DNA of 64,000 nt from Polytrichum commune (GCA_950295325.1 OX485804.1:59674533-59738532), one strand, 5' to 3'. Shown: positions 47,644 to 58,964, numbered from the stretch's first letter. The notes: generated from the sequence alone by a model not told the origin. Program-made: numbers and translations.

Positions 47644-48865
47644 GGGGCGGTTTACACTATGGACCATGAAGTCGTCCCACGTAAGAGGTCTATTTTGTGT
47701 GGGACGACTTCATGGGACGACTTCCATGGTCCGAGTTACTAAAATATTAGTTTTCATGGTTCATGGGCCCTTCACTAGGTGTAAACCGAATGTGGACCAT
47801 GAAGAATGACCATGCGGCAAGAAGTGGATGTGCTGATTTTTTTAATATAAGCCCGAAAAGGGCAGTTTTGGGGGAAAATGAAGTTTGAGCATTTTGTTGA
47901 CTTCAATTTGCCTTCACTTGCCTACACATGCCTTCACTTATCTTGTCAATTAGTTTTTTCTTCTTTTCACCTTAAAGTTTGATCATTCTCTTGGCATCTC
48001 TTGGGCTTCAATTGTCTTCACTTTTTGTTAAATGTGTCAAAGATGTGGCTTGCAAATCTTCTCACAACAATTTTTACCAAAAAAAAATGAGCGATGCAAT
48101 TGTACATGTGACATGTAATTTACATGTGACATGTACCTTGTGTTTCACTACACTAAATAGGATATGTAGTGTTTGATTATATATGATGTTGTTACCACCC
48201 AACCTTCCTCAACACTAAATTTCAATTCTTTGATAATTAATGTTAGAAGATTTCCCATTGCGCTTCTTTTGACCACCCTGATCTACAGTCACTAAACGAC
48301 TATGTATTTTCTTATTTCTTTTTCAACTGTATGTTTTAAACATTTTGGAGCGTGTAATATACCGTTGGAAAGGTATTTTCAAGACCTTTCCAATGGTATA
48401 TTACACGCCTCCAAATTCCAAACATTGCAGCTGGTAGACCAAAAAAACAAATCTGCACTTGAATTCTTGAGTTCTAGATGTCCCGCGTTGTTTGATGAAA
48501 CACGTGTAAGCGGGTTTAAAGGGTAGGGCAAGGTAGTGCTAGTATGTCTCATCGGCTATAATGTAATTAAGGCACATAAAAGGTAGATTCATTAAAACAT
48601 TCGTGAAATGGCATTTCTCTGACATGGGCCCTTGCCTTTTCCTACCAGACCACCTCTCTTGCCTCTCTCAACGAAAAACCCGTTGGACCATGTCAGTGCA
48701 TTCATTAGGCCTTAAAAATTATATTTTGGGGACCTCAACCTCTGTGGTCCCTCTGCCATTTTTTCCTTAGTGTAAACCGAAGTTGTCCCGGGACAACTTC
48801 AAGAACCAATCAGCTGCCTTGCAGAGCCCTGGTCCAACTTCATGGTCCATAGTGTAAACCGCCCC
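47644..48865. mobile_element. Non-autonomous PIF/Harbinger (Tourist-like) element
   Basis: A 1222-bp element with perfect 29-bp terminal inverted repeats: GGGGCGGTTTACACTATGGA at 47644 onward through 47672, and its exact reverse complement at 48837-48865. It is flanked by TTA on both sides (47641-47643 and 48866-48868), the 3-bp duplication typical of PIF/Harbinger elements. Subterminal GTCGTCCCAC/GTGGGACGAC and an 18-bp palindrome AGTTGTCCCGGGACAACT (about 48781-48798) add foldback potential. No transposase frame is present. A GTGTAAACCGA motif from the end recurs inside at about 47779 and 48771. Confidence 0.92.
48345..48414. repeat. 30-bp-arm hairpin inside the Harbinger element
   Basis: Left arm 48345-48374 (starts TTGGAGCGTGTAATATACC) and right arm 48384-48414 (ends TACACGCCTCCAA) are complementary except for one mismatch and one extra base, around a 9-nt loop. 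Size and near-perfect pairing resemble a young miRNA or siRNA foldback. Confidence 0.85.
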
Positions 48866-48869
48866 TTAG

Positions 48870-49357
48870 TTCCTCCATTGTCAAGGATACCTATAAATGA
48901 CACAAAAATGATGCACAAAATGTGAGAATGTAGGTTGTTGCAAACAAAAAAAATCTTCTATCTAGGATTATTCCCATCCGGGAATGGGATAGAGACCATG
49001 CCATATGTTTGAAAAATTAAAAAATAATTATTTAACTAAATTAAATTCCTAAAGGGTAAAATTTGACCAATCAGAATGCTCTAGAGTGGTAGAAACCCAT
49101 AGAAAAGGCAGATGCATAAAGAAAATGGGAGGAGTGCTAGAGAAAAACCAATGGCAAAAACCCTAGCGGGGGAGGCTGCAACATAAGCTTTCTAAAACCA
49201 ACAAACCGTAAATGAGAATTACAACAATGTGATGGGGATTTTGGACAACCACAAAGAATATCAAGTGGCACCAACAAATGTGAACAAAGAATTGAAAGTG
49301 AAAGTTCAAGGAAGGAAAGTAAAAAAGAACCAAAAATTAAACACAAAAACAAAGAAC

Positions 49358-49400
<43 letters not shown>

Positions 49401-49960
49401 TGTCATCCAAAATTTTGCCCATAAATGGTTAGACTTTGAAGTTGGATGATTTGATAATTAAATTCTTGTATATGAATGCTTATGTAATAATGAAACCCTT
49501 AAATTAATGCTTACTAGGTCCAAAGAAGGTTATTAGTCACTAAAGAAAAACATTCTGACTATTGGCCATAATTAGAAGTGGCAATAGACATGTGGATAAT
49601 TAGAAGCAAATTTTAAGTGCTTTGTAAACAATTGGCTTATAGTGCTTTGTAAATCAAATATCTAAAGTCACATGAAGAGTACTAAGAATTTGGCCTTGTT
49701 GAATTATTCAAAGTGCCATTGTCTTAACTCTTGAAGAAAGTGATTGAATTGAAATGAATATTGTTAGTGCAATCCTCTAAATCAATGTTTGGGTGCGAAG
49801 CCCTTGTCACTTTGGAGTTATCTTGTCGGATTACCAATTGAGCATGAGCATATTCTCAATACCTTTGTGAAATTACAGTGTATGTACTCTTGGGGTGCAA
49901 CCCGAATAGCATTGCTCCCAACCCGACTGACCACCAAAATTCGGGTATCATTCACCATAT
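48870..49960. other. Intergenic DNA with (AC)n
   Basis: Contains a perfect (AC)19-20 run at 49361-49399. Otherwise AT-rich without recognisable genes. Confidence 0.5.
49361..49399. repeat. (AC)n microsatellite
   Basis: About 19.5 perfect dinucleotide units. Confidence 0.95.
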
Positions 49961-49973
49961 GCACGACTCCGGA

Positions 49974-51953
49974 TCAAATGTTGCGGTGCTCGCAAGCATG
50001 TCTAGCAGCTACATCCAACATATAAGTTGCCCCTACGGATTCAAATGAATTGTAAGATGTGATCGGTCCCTTGTTATAAGAAGTGTGTGCGTCAAAAGAT
50101 GCAATGGCCTCCGCCGCAAGCCTCTCTTGATGTTTGGCCATTTCTTCGGGATCCTTAGTGGCAGGGAGGTATGCAGAGGCTTGAGCCATAGTGAGAGAAG
50201 ACAATGATGCCTTGCCTTACCTTTCAAAATCCTACCTGCTAAGTGGAAAATCTTAGTCGGTTGGATGCCGAGTGATGAGCACTCTATTGCTGTAAACAAA
50301 TGTGTGTGCAACACCTTGGATGCCAACGTGTGCATCATGTCGGTCGCCGAATTCAAAGCCTCCATGCTCAAATTTTGGCCACTAAAAGATTGGACAACAT
50401 CTGCCAATCCAAAAGACAATGGCAGACATGCCTGATCAATTTGATTCGGGGCACCATTGTCCCGAGTCCGAGAGTCTCCACAGGCTCCCTTGTGGTCAAA
50501 GGTGTGGCTCGTGATACAGATTGAGCACGTGTCACAACTGCCAAACTCACCGCCTCCTCCGAAGCCCCAAACATATAATAATCGGGAGTCAACAAACTAG
50601 CCTTAGCTCCAAGTGGAGCCGGTGATTTCAAAATTTGGCCAGATGACGCCAAATTCTTGAACCTCTCTTCTAAGGTGTCAAGCTTTGCCTCTAAGACCTT
50701 TTCCCGTTCAGAAGGACGTTTTTCTGAATGGAAAGCGAAGCAATTTTCCACCGCGTGATTGTTCCGCCCATAGTGGGAATACTTTAACTACTTTAGTAAC
50801 TGCTTTGCTTTGGAGGACAATCTTTCTTAACATGGCCCGACTGCCCCCAAGACCAACAATATAAGGTCTTGTCCCCCTCCGCGTTTGCCAATCTTACAAT
50901 TGCGACCAGGGTCTTCCGGGATTTGTTATAATCCATTAGTATGGACACCAAGTCAGTGACATTATGCTGACACATGACACAATCACACTGCTCAACAATG
51001 ACAAATGCCTTTGCAAATGTCGTCTGTCCACCATAATCTATGATCATGGGAAATCCTAAATTAATGAGGCATTTGTCAACCTTTGACAAAAAAAACCTTC
51101 ACCAACTGGTTCTCCGCGAAAACACCTCCAGATTCTCTAGAAAACCTTACCAGCCTAATGCACATAGCACGAGGTGTGTCATTTTTTTCCCACGTGAAAT
51201 CTTGAATCCGTTGCATTTAATCCCGACGAAAACCTCCATATTCTTACACTAAATGGAGATGTAATTCTTGCAAAGGATCAAAATCTGGCGGAGCCTTTAA
51301 AGAAATTAATGTCGTCTGAATAGTCTGGGCATAACGAGAAAATGAAAAGAGCGGGCTATATGTACTTGCGGGTGTGGAAACATTAACCTTCTCGTTAGGT
51401 TCACTAGAGAAAGGCCCCTCCACATCCACCACAAAAACGTCCTCTATTGGCTTCGTCTAAACTATAGAAGAGGCCAATGAATTGAAAGTTGCGCCTTCAT
51501 TCATTACGAAAACCAACTTCACCCACGTCTTCCAATACCTCTCCACTTGGCAAAGCTCCATTCAATGAGCATATCTCCACTACTCATAAGTCTGAAGCGT
51601 TTCGTGCTCCAGATGTTTGGGCAAAAATTTGAACGCATACCAGTGATTAAAATTGGTATTGCGTTGCCGCTTCTCCCTTATCGATGTCCTAAACCAAATT
51701 TTCCAATCTTGCAGGGAAAAGATTTTGCTCGACTGGAAAACTGGTCCCGGATTCCTCCTTGCATCTCTTCCTTCATATTGTCAAAGATGCCTACCCAAAG
51801 AACGTAAGACCGAGTGGCAGTACCCCATGCCGAAGTAGGCTGAAAAGCCTTATCAGGTGCTACCACTAGTTTACCGTTTGAAATGTTAGAGGACCGACCT
51901 TTGGATGCCTTTATATATGGAGAAAAATAATGTTGGCTCCCAGTTGTAACCAT
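49974..51953 (-). pseudogene. Decayed LTR-retrotransposon gag
   Basis: Read from 51953 downwards, the frame is broken by several stops and shifts, but gag-type parts follow in order: a region with WGTATRSYVLWVGIFDNMKE and DQFSSRAKSFPCKIGKFGLG; a zinc knuckle CWSWGQSGHVKKDCPPK (about 50850) with the second Cys replaced by Trp; a second knuckle-like YGRNNHAVENCFAFHSEKRP (about 50710-50760) lacking its first cysteines; a charged coiled stretch (EREKVLEAKLDTLEERFKNL); and VTRAQS, similar to the VTRS-type motif before the protease in plant Ty3/gypsy elements. No protease, reverse transcriptase or integrase follows, so this is a truncated gag remnant. LTRs were not identified. Confidence 0.6.
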
Positions 51954-52966
51954 AAACCCACAACGGGTTTGCTAATTGGAGCCAACAACCTAAATAAATA
52001 TGGTATCAAGGTAAAATATTCAAATGTAGAATGCAACCTACACCTACAACCACTACCAATCTTATAGTCTGTTGGTCATCAATCCAACCTCACTATAAGG
52101 AAATACAAACACCATTCATATGGTGCACACATAAGGATCTCGTCGGTCATTAGTCCAACCTCACCTCCACGATACCCTATCACAAATTCAAATAATACAA
52201 AATGGAAGAATATTGGTAATGTCCAGCAACACAGTCCGCCACGGGGGAATGTACCATAACAAAATACAGAAAACACTACAATTGTAGCACTGGATCATTT
52301 TCCCAAATAACAACTAAGCAAAAATTTAAATTGACCGCGTACAACCGGCACTCGCTTGCAGTTGGTGGTCAAGCGTAAGATATCCCTGTTGTTATGAAAA
52401 AGATTTGGCACATAAACACATTTTCATCTTCCCACTACAACATAAAAACTCTCTCCCACAACAATCCTCGGAATCTATGGGCCTTACCACACGGCAGGCA
52501 GCCTGCCTGCCCGTGCAGGCTATGATTGCGCCTAGGTCCGATGGTGACAGGTCGGAGGGTGCCAGGCCGCTGCACCACACGGGCGGCAGAGATGGCCCCT
52601 GGGCAAAGGTTCCCGGCACCTGCTTGCTGGACAGGGTAAGGCGGGAGGAGCAGGCACAGAGCTCTCTCTTTCCAGAGGCCGAGAGCAGCTGGAGTCAACT
52701 GCACAGAGAAGGCTTTGTGCACAGCAGAGAGTTTGCGCTGGTTTTAACTCTCTGGCTGCACCGAATTTGGCTTGCAGCCTCTATGTGCAAGGTTGATTAT
52801 CGGCTGAGATTTGCCTACGTGACTTCTGTGAGCTCCTACCATGGACGAAGAGGGCACGAGGCTCATGATATTGTTTGTTTTTCAATGCTCTCTGTTCGTC
52901 ATCCTTGAGGGTATGTCAAGTGATTATGGAACAATTATTGTGTGGCACTAGCAGCAGTTATGTTTC

Positions 52967-54217
52967 ATGACCCTGGCACTGCGTGGATATAGTAGACTTC
53001 TCGCGGCGCGCCCACAACGCCTTTGGGCGCATGAAAGAGGCTTGCACCTACCAGGATTCTTTGATCAGAACTTGTTGGAGTCCTTCAACGCGAGGGAGTT
53101 CAAAGGGAGAATGCGCATGGATGGGTCGACATTCGAATATTTGTGTAGCACTCTTGCACCGTACATGCTGAGGCAAGATACGAACATGCGACTTGCAGTT
53201 CCCGTACAGGTCAAGGTAGACGTATCCATATCTAGGTTTGCGACAGGTAATTCAATGCAAAGTATCGCTGATTTGTACAAAATTGGTCTATCCACAAGTC
53301 AACTTGCGGTCACCCAGTTCACAGGTGCAGTTAAATCAGTTTTGCTCAAGAGATACATTAGATGGCCTACAGCTAGCGTTATGGAAAAATTTGCACAAGA
53401 GTTCCAAGACATTCACAACATACCGTATGTGGTCGGGGCCGTGGATGGCTCCCACATTCCCATTGTGGTGCCCTGGCTACACGCAGCCGATTACTAAAAC
53501 TGAAAAGGCTTCCACTCCATTATCTTGCAGGGGGTGGTTTCTAGTAAATGTTTATTCTGGGACTTCGATATAGGGCGGGCAGGCTCTATGCATGATGCAA
53601 ATCTTTGGGCAAGGACAGAAATTGGGCAGTTTTGTGAGGATGGAAGACTATCACCGTACGCACTTGTTGGTGATGCCGCATATCCCTGTCGACCTTGGAT
53701 GCTAGCACCGTTCAGAGGTCACAAGGACGGCTTGACGAGAGAGGAGTATCACTGGAATTGTGTGCAAAGCTCGACACGCATGTGCGTGGAGCGCGCATTT
53801 GGCATGCTAAAGGGCAGGTGGCGCATCCTGCTCAAGAGAGTCGACGTGCACTTGAAAAATGTGCCGGACCTTGTGAGCACATGCTTGGTGTTGCAGAACA
53901 TATGCATCATATTCGGGAACAGTTTCTGGAAATCAGAGTGGATGCAGGAAGCGACGGAGGAAGTGCACAACGGTCTATCAATTGGCAGGCAAGTAGGCAC
54001 ATCCACACAGGAGAGGTTAGCCGTCGCAAACCACGCACTTACCAGCTTGGCGGGCATCGATGACAACTACAAAGAGACCCTGGAATACATAAAGCAAGAA
54101 TGTGCAAAAGAATTTCAAATTGCTATGGGCACGGGAGGAAAAACATCCAAAGAACTTTCTACAAGACGGAATGCTCAGGGGGGCACTGGCGAAAAACGTA
54201 GGAACTACGTGCGATAA
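52967..54217 (+). pseudogene. Harbinger transposase (HARBI1-like, DDE) with two stops
   Basis: DDE superfamily endonuclease that cuts and joins PIF/Harbinger ends. From ATG 52967 one frame runs 416 codons to TAA 54217 and is interrupted only by TAA (53495) and TGA (53501), one codon apart, where family members have a DYYNRKGFHS-like stretch. Before this, a helix-turn-helix-like region (SMQSIADLYKIGLSTSQLAV) precedes GAVDGSHIPI with the first Asp (codon 160). After it come GSMHDANLWA, VGDAAYPC with the second Asp (codon 236) and MCVERAFGMLKGRWR with Glu (codon 275), so all three catalytic residues remain. Length fits the family (about 400). The two stops can each be explained by one base change, so the copy is probably a young pseudogene. 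Splicing out 53468-53530 would keep the frame but remove the conserved segment. Confidence 0.9.
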
Positions 54218-54429
54218 AATATAGGGTCTTGTATAAAAATTTGGCGTAAAATTTGTAAAATTATTAGATGTAGTATAGGGTGCTCTGGGATTGTGAAACA
54301 TGATTATATGTAATATAGCATTTGACAAAACATGATTAAATTACCTAAGTGGTACATATAAAATAGCATGGAGAAAAAGCGATAGTTTCAAAAATTAAAT
54401 ACTTTGCCACCAAAATATAAAACCGGCCC

Positions 54430-54795
54430 CACTTTAGACCTTTCGGAAATTGCATAAATGAAAAAAAAAATGCCGGCTAATTGCCTAAATACATTAGAAA
54501 ATGGGGGCTATCAACCGATAAATTTTGCACTCTCTAGGCCCACTCTCGGGGAAAATTTGAAAAATCCGAGCTACCTCCAGAAAGCTCGGCAATTAGCCGT
54601 TTCCTCTACAGAACTCCCCGGACTTTGCTCCCGCCCTCTCTCGCCCCCGCCTCCGTCAACCCTAGTTGGCAGACCTCAACTTGGTGCAAGAGTGGCACTC
54701 TGCTTCTCCGAGGCCCTGGAACAATCAGAGGATTCGGCTTCCAAACAATCGAAAACAATCAAGCAATCACCACCGAAAGCCTGGACATATAAGTA
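54430..54795 (+). other. Central region of the Harbinger element, GC-rich patch
   Basis: Between the two element ORFs. A 112-codon frame (54458-54796) has no known domain. AAAATGGGGGCTAT at about 54497 occurs inverted (ATAGCCCCCATTTT) at about 54917. Function unknown; possibly sequence picked up by the element. Confidence 0.3.
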
Positions 54796-55080
54796 ATATA
54801 GGGTACCATAAAATCAACCATCCAAGAATTTATAATTACCAATAGGGTGCAAATAATCACAACAATTTACCATTATTTCAAAAATTAGCATCCCTTATAA
54901 TCCTTTCTCATAGGTAAATAGCCCCCATTTTAATAGGTCATTATCGCAGGTGTATGCAAAATATACAAGGGAGTGCCCCCCCGGAGACGGAATGGAATAG
55001 CGAAGAGCCTCTGGATGGCCAAAACCAAGGCTTGTATTGCATAAACTTTTCCAGTACATGATGATTGATAGAGCAACTAC

Positions 55081-55386
55081 CTATAGCTTCTCAACTAGCT
55101 TGGCCATTGTTTGCTGCATACTTAAAAGTAATGCCATTTTCATGTCTTTGCTTGATTTCATTCCTTCCATGAGGCTCTTACCACTCTCTTTTATCTCACC
55201 AATACAACGCTCTAAGAAAATCTCTTCCTTATGCTTAGGCTCGGGGGACTTGGATGTGCTCTCCCCGCTTCGTTGATCGCATGTGTTTGTGTCGGAAGTG
55301 GCCGCGCACTTGGGCCCATCTGGGTTCACGGCGCTTGAATGTGCATGCGAAACCACGTTAGCCCTGTCAAACATAAATTCATCCAC
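55081..55386 (-). pseudogene. Truncated second ORF of the Harbinger element
   Basis: The frame begins after a TGA near 55450 with CRWFSLVDEFMFDRANVV, then a Ser/Thr/Pro-rich linker, then a charged helical C-terminus (KHKEEIFLERCIGEIKESGK, MQQTMAKLVEKL). PIF/Harbinger elements carry a second gene for a Myb/SANT-like DNA-binding protein, and this looks like its part after the DNA-binding domain (inference from position and style). The N-terminal trihelix is not readable in the 390 bp left before the element end, so the gene is truncated or its first exon is lost. Confidence 0.45.
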
Positions 55387-55606
55387 GAGCGAAAACCAAC
55401 GGCACTTCCGAGCACTGGGAGGAGGATCGTGATGGCGATGGCGATGGCGACGTCACGGAGCAGGGTCTTGGAACGTGGCTGGCGCGGGAGGAGTGCAAGC
55501 GGGGAGTTGCGCTCCGGTAGAGTCCTGGTCGCGAGGGAGGGGAGCGCCGCAGAGCATCTTCCCGGCGTCGGAGTTGTCGATGGCGGGCCCCTGCGCTGAT
55601 GTGGCA

Positions 55607-55656
55607 CGGCAACGGAGAACTACCAGCGGGTATCCCCTGGTAGTTTCTCGGTGCCG
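55607..55656. repeat. GC-rich subterminal hairpin
   Basis: CGGCAACGGAGAACTACCAG (left arm from 55607) pairs with CTGGTAGTTTCTCGGTGCCG (right arm to 55656) with few mismatches and a short loop. Subterminal hairpins are common in DNA transposons and may bind the transposase complex (inference). Confidence 0.7.
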
Positions 55657-55779
55657 CTGGAGGATGCCAGCAAGGATTGCCGGCTCTGTGCCGGCCGCTG
55701 GTGTGGTAGACCCCCCCTAGGCTCGGCCAATCAGGGGCGGCATGCTGAGCTGCCTGCCGCTAGTATGGTATGGCCCTAT

Positions 55780-57600
55780 GTTGCTAAACACAATTCGACC
55801 TTAACAAATATGTTTTTAAGTCGAATGGTGATTCTATCTACCAAACAACTCTCAATGATAATCTTCGGCAATCTCATACATATACTCCTAAATAAATTCT
55901 AACACCCACAACTTGTCCTCCAAAAAGTATAATGTCCTCCAAAAAGTGGCATAACGAGGAGGCATTTAAACAAACCACTTTCTTATGCCAAGTACCTCTC
56001 CCTAATCCGATATGGTGGAAGAATAAGCCAACCGCAAATTCTCCGCAATCCCACATCCTCTGCGTATTCCCGGATGCTCCCGCAAACTCTCCTTGCAATA
56101 TTTCACGTCTTTCGAAACCCAATTACCTTAATTTCTTATAAGGTACTTGTGAATGACAACATCGGATTGTCCCAAGCCCCCAACTTCCATGCTTGATTAA
56201 TAAAAAATATCTTTGGAAAATTCTTGTATGAAAATGTATCCTTCATTAACTTAAGAATGGTAACTCCAACCAATACAATTTTGGAATACCTCCCCCCAAT
56301 ATATGAATCTATTATATTATATTTTAAATATTTTTTGTTACCAACTCAAATATTTGGTTGTCCCAAAAAAAAAGTCCCCACCCTCATAGCTGCTGCCACA
56401 ACTGCAGCCCGGTTGGGGGGGGGGAGCTGGGTAGGTAGGTAACTGGGCCCAACTAGGTAGGTAGCTGGGGGTGGGGTACGTAGTGGGGGTTAGGTAGGTA
56501 GGGGGTTTGGGAGGAAGGTACGGGGAAAATACAAGGGAGAGGGAAGGAGGGAAAGAGAGGGGAGGAAGGGAGGCAGGGGGGAGGCCTGTCGCCACAACGT
56601 ACCGTCGAACCCCAGGCGCAGCAGCATGAACCGGCCAAGGGTTTCGGTTCCCTGAGTCGGCTCCTTCGTCTCTCCCCCTAATTTAAATTTTTTTTTAATG
56701 AATTTGTACTTGAATTGGAATCAAGAATGTTCTTTCCAAGTTCAATGATATGGATTCAAACTTGCAAGCAAACAAATGATAAAAAATCTTGTGGACAATT
56801 CAATAATACATCACCAAAATTCACCTTGATGTGTCATTCACAAGCAAGCATTCTTCTTCTTCCTGCTCCGCAAATTCGTGATGTTCTTCGCTCCGACATT
56901 CTGCAACTTCGTCACTTCTTATCCTCACACCCTCCCTTTGCGTGTCATGTCTCAAGAATGATGAAGAAAAGAAGAAACATGAAGGATTTTCGCCAAGTGA
57001 GAAGAAAAAGAGTCAAATCCTTGTAAGAGCTCTACTTCTCACTTCAAGTGCACAGAATAAGTCAATTTATCTTTCACTCCACCATGTGTGAGGCCAAACC
57101 CACCACCCTTAAGCATCCTAGTCCGGGTGATGGTTTTGAGAATCACATGTATTGTTTGTGTATGGAAAATGCTCACTTCACATCCCAAGGCATTCATGTC
57201 ATTTTGAATCACTTTGTTTATTAATGGTAGCCTCTTGACGTGTAGCCGACTTGGCCTTCTCAAGGGTCCAACCGGCGGCCTTGGCAACACAAGCTCTCAA
57301 AGATATTCTCCTTTGGCTTTTGATTATCCTCTCCTTCACTCTTCCATTACTAGAGTCTTCCACTTTCTCCATCGGCCTAACCTCCTTTGTCTCGCCACCG
57401 CGGATGTCCTCCACCTTCTCCATTAGTAATCCAAGTGATTTATTTTGAACAATAGGTTCAAGTGTTGAAAAACACTTTTCTCAATGGTTCAAGCACCAAA
57501 TACATTTAAAAGTCACACATGCCCTACCTAGCCTAATGAATCCAATACTTACCTAAGGCCTAAGATATTCTAAAATAATCTATTGTGGTTCAAGGTTAAT
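55780..57600. other. Intergenic DNA with G-rich tract
   Basis: At about 56405-56590 the plus strand is extremely G-rich with many GGTAG and GGGG runs, giving long but meaningless frames on the other strand. No gene recognised elsewhere in this stretch. Confidence 0.5.
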
Positions 57601-57681
57601 TTGTGGGGAGGCGACTAAGGTTTCTATGTATTGACTCGTTAAGTGAAGGCCTAACAAGGCTTAGACCGGCTTAATCCAAGA

Positions 57682-58221
57682 TTTGGCTCGGTCAGCAGAG
57701 TTGTATGTAGCAGCAACGCTAACTAGCTGCCCCAGAGTGGCTCGGCCAGCAGAGTTGTATGTAGCAGCAACGCTAACTAGCTGCCCCAGTTGGCTTCGGC
57801 CAGCAGAGTTGTATGTAGCAACAAGGCTAACTAGCTGCCCCAGAGTGGCTCGGCCAGCAGAGTTGTATGTAGCAGCAACGCTAACTAGTTGCCCCAGTTG
57901 GCTTCGGCCAGCAGAGTTGTATGTAGCAACAAGGCTAACTAGCTGCCCCAGAGTGGCTCGGCCAACAGAGTTGTATGTAGCAGCAACGCTAACTAGTTGC
58001 CCCAGTTGGCTTCGGCCAACAGAGTTGTATGTAGCAACAAGGCTAACTAGCTGCCCCAGTTGGCTTCGGCCAGCAGAGTTGTATGTAGCAACAAAGCTAA
58101 CTAGCTGCCCCAGAGTGGCTCGGCCAGCAGAGTTGTATGTAGCAGCAACGCTAACTAGCTGCCCCAGTTGGCTTCGGCCAGCAGAGTTGTATGTAGCAAC
58201 AAGGCTAACTAGTTGCCTCCC
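57682..58221 (+). repeat. 54-bp minisatellite, 10 units, open frame
   Basis: Ten tandem 54-bp units in two types that mostly alternate (108-bp higher-order repeat). In one plus frame the whole array is open: type A reads PRVARPAELYVAATLTSC, type B reads PSWLRPAELYVATRLTSC, in the order A-like, A, B, A, B, A, B, B, A, B. Units 6 and 7 share a Pro-Thr variant, which points to duplication of AB pairs. The other plus frames contain stops (CTAACTAG). No ATG, promoter or splice sites were found around it, so translation is unproven. Confidence 0.95.
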
Positions 58222-58229
58222 TTAAATGA

Positions 58230-58900
58230 TACCACCTTAGGTGCTAATCAAATATCCACTAATCCCTTCTTCTTTGCACTTTGGCTAAATGAGCTAACCT
58301 ACACCACTAATGAATTGAACTAATCTAACACACAACTACTCTAAGAGCTACTTACTTCACCCACCTTGTCTCAAGCTCTAAGAGCTCACCCCCTTGAGAG
58401 ACAATGAGAGAGAGAGCTTAACTAATTAAATTCACTAAAACTAATAACCTACACACGTGGCTCAAGCTCTTAAGAACTTGCTCCCTTGAGAGCGCTTGAT
58501 GGAGAGAGAGGAAAATGAGAGAGAAAACACCTTAAGTAGCAAAGAGGGAGAGAGGGAGAGAGGGAGAGAGAGGTGAGGATAGGGTGAGAGGATTAGCACC
58601 TCCAATCACAATCCCTTAACCTTCACCTCTAAAGTAGGGACTAATCCCCTTCCACCAAGCTTCCTTCTTCCTAAACTAACAAGGTGGATCCAAAAGTGGG
58701 CATTTAACCCGCGGAGCTCACCTTGCTTTACCTTACCCCCTACTCACAATATCAAGGCATACTCTTATTGAATTCCAACCTTGAAATAATCACACAACAC
58801 CACCTAATGCCTAAAGTTAAATCCACACCACACTTCACTCTTTTTATGTTTTGTGAATAATCATAACACATCAAAGTCAAACTAAAATTGGTTTCGAAGA
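58230..58900. other. Repeat-rich spacer
   Basis: CTCAAGCTCTxxAGA...CCCTTGAGAG blocks occur twice (about 58372-58420 and about 58460-58515). A (GAGAGAGG)n-type tract lies at about 58545-58572. No gene. Confidence 0.5.
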
Positions 58901-58956
58901 GTTAATCACCACATGTGGGCACCATTTTGGGCTCACACCACGGGAGAATCCAAGAA

Positions 58957-58964
58957 TATAAATA
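58957..58964 (+). promoter_or_regulatory. TATA box
   Basis: TATAAATA followed by a G-rich stretch and a pyrimidine/CA-rich leader, about 225 bp before the coding-like region at 59183. It could be the promoter of that gene or the TATA box of an LTR. Confidence 0.5.

Larger units (their letters stand above)
52479..55776 (+). mobile_element. PIF/Harbinger DNA transposon, about 3.3 kb
   Basis: Ends are imperfect inverted repeats: GGGCCTTACCACACGGCAGG at 52479, and at the right the complement of GGGCCATACCATACTAGCGG (55749-55776), both followed inward by GGCAGGCAGC. TAT is present directly outside both ends (52476-52478 and 55777-55779); the usual PIF duplication is TWA, so this is a three-base but atypical duplication. 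Inside lie a Harbinger DDE transposase frame on the plus strand and, convergent to it, the C-terminal part of a second ORF. Both ends are GC-rich while the centre is AT-rich. Size and two-gene layout fit an autonomous-type element that has since been damaged. Confidence 0.8.

Noticed and set aside
49137-49406. Cys-Val repeat protein
   Set aside because: It is a translation of the (AC)n microsatellite.
52405-52908. 167-codon plus-strand frame before the transposase
   Set aside because: It begins outside the element's left inverted repeat, is in a different frame from the transposase, and owes its length to the GC-rich element end.
53468-53530. A 63-nt intron that would remove both transposase stops
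   Set aside because: GT...TTGCAG borders exist and the frame is kept, but the removed part includes the conserved KGFHS segment and is shorter than usual plant introns.
56338-56595. Pro/Tyr-rich protein on the minus strand
   Set aside because: It is a translation of the low-complexity G-rich GGTAG tract.
57682-58221. CRISPR array
   Set aside because: Units are contiguous 54-bp repeats without unique spacers, and the DNA is eukaryotic.
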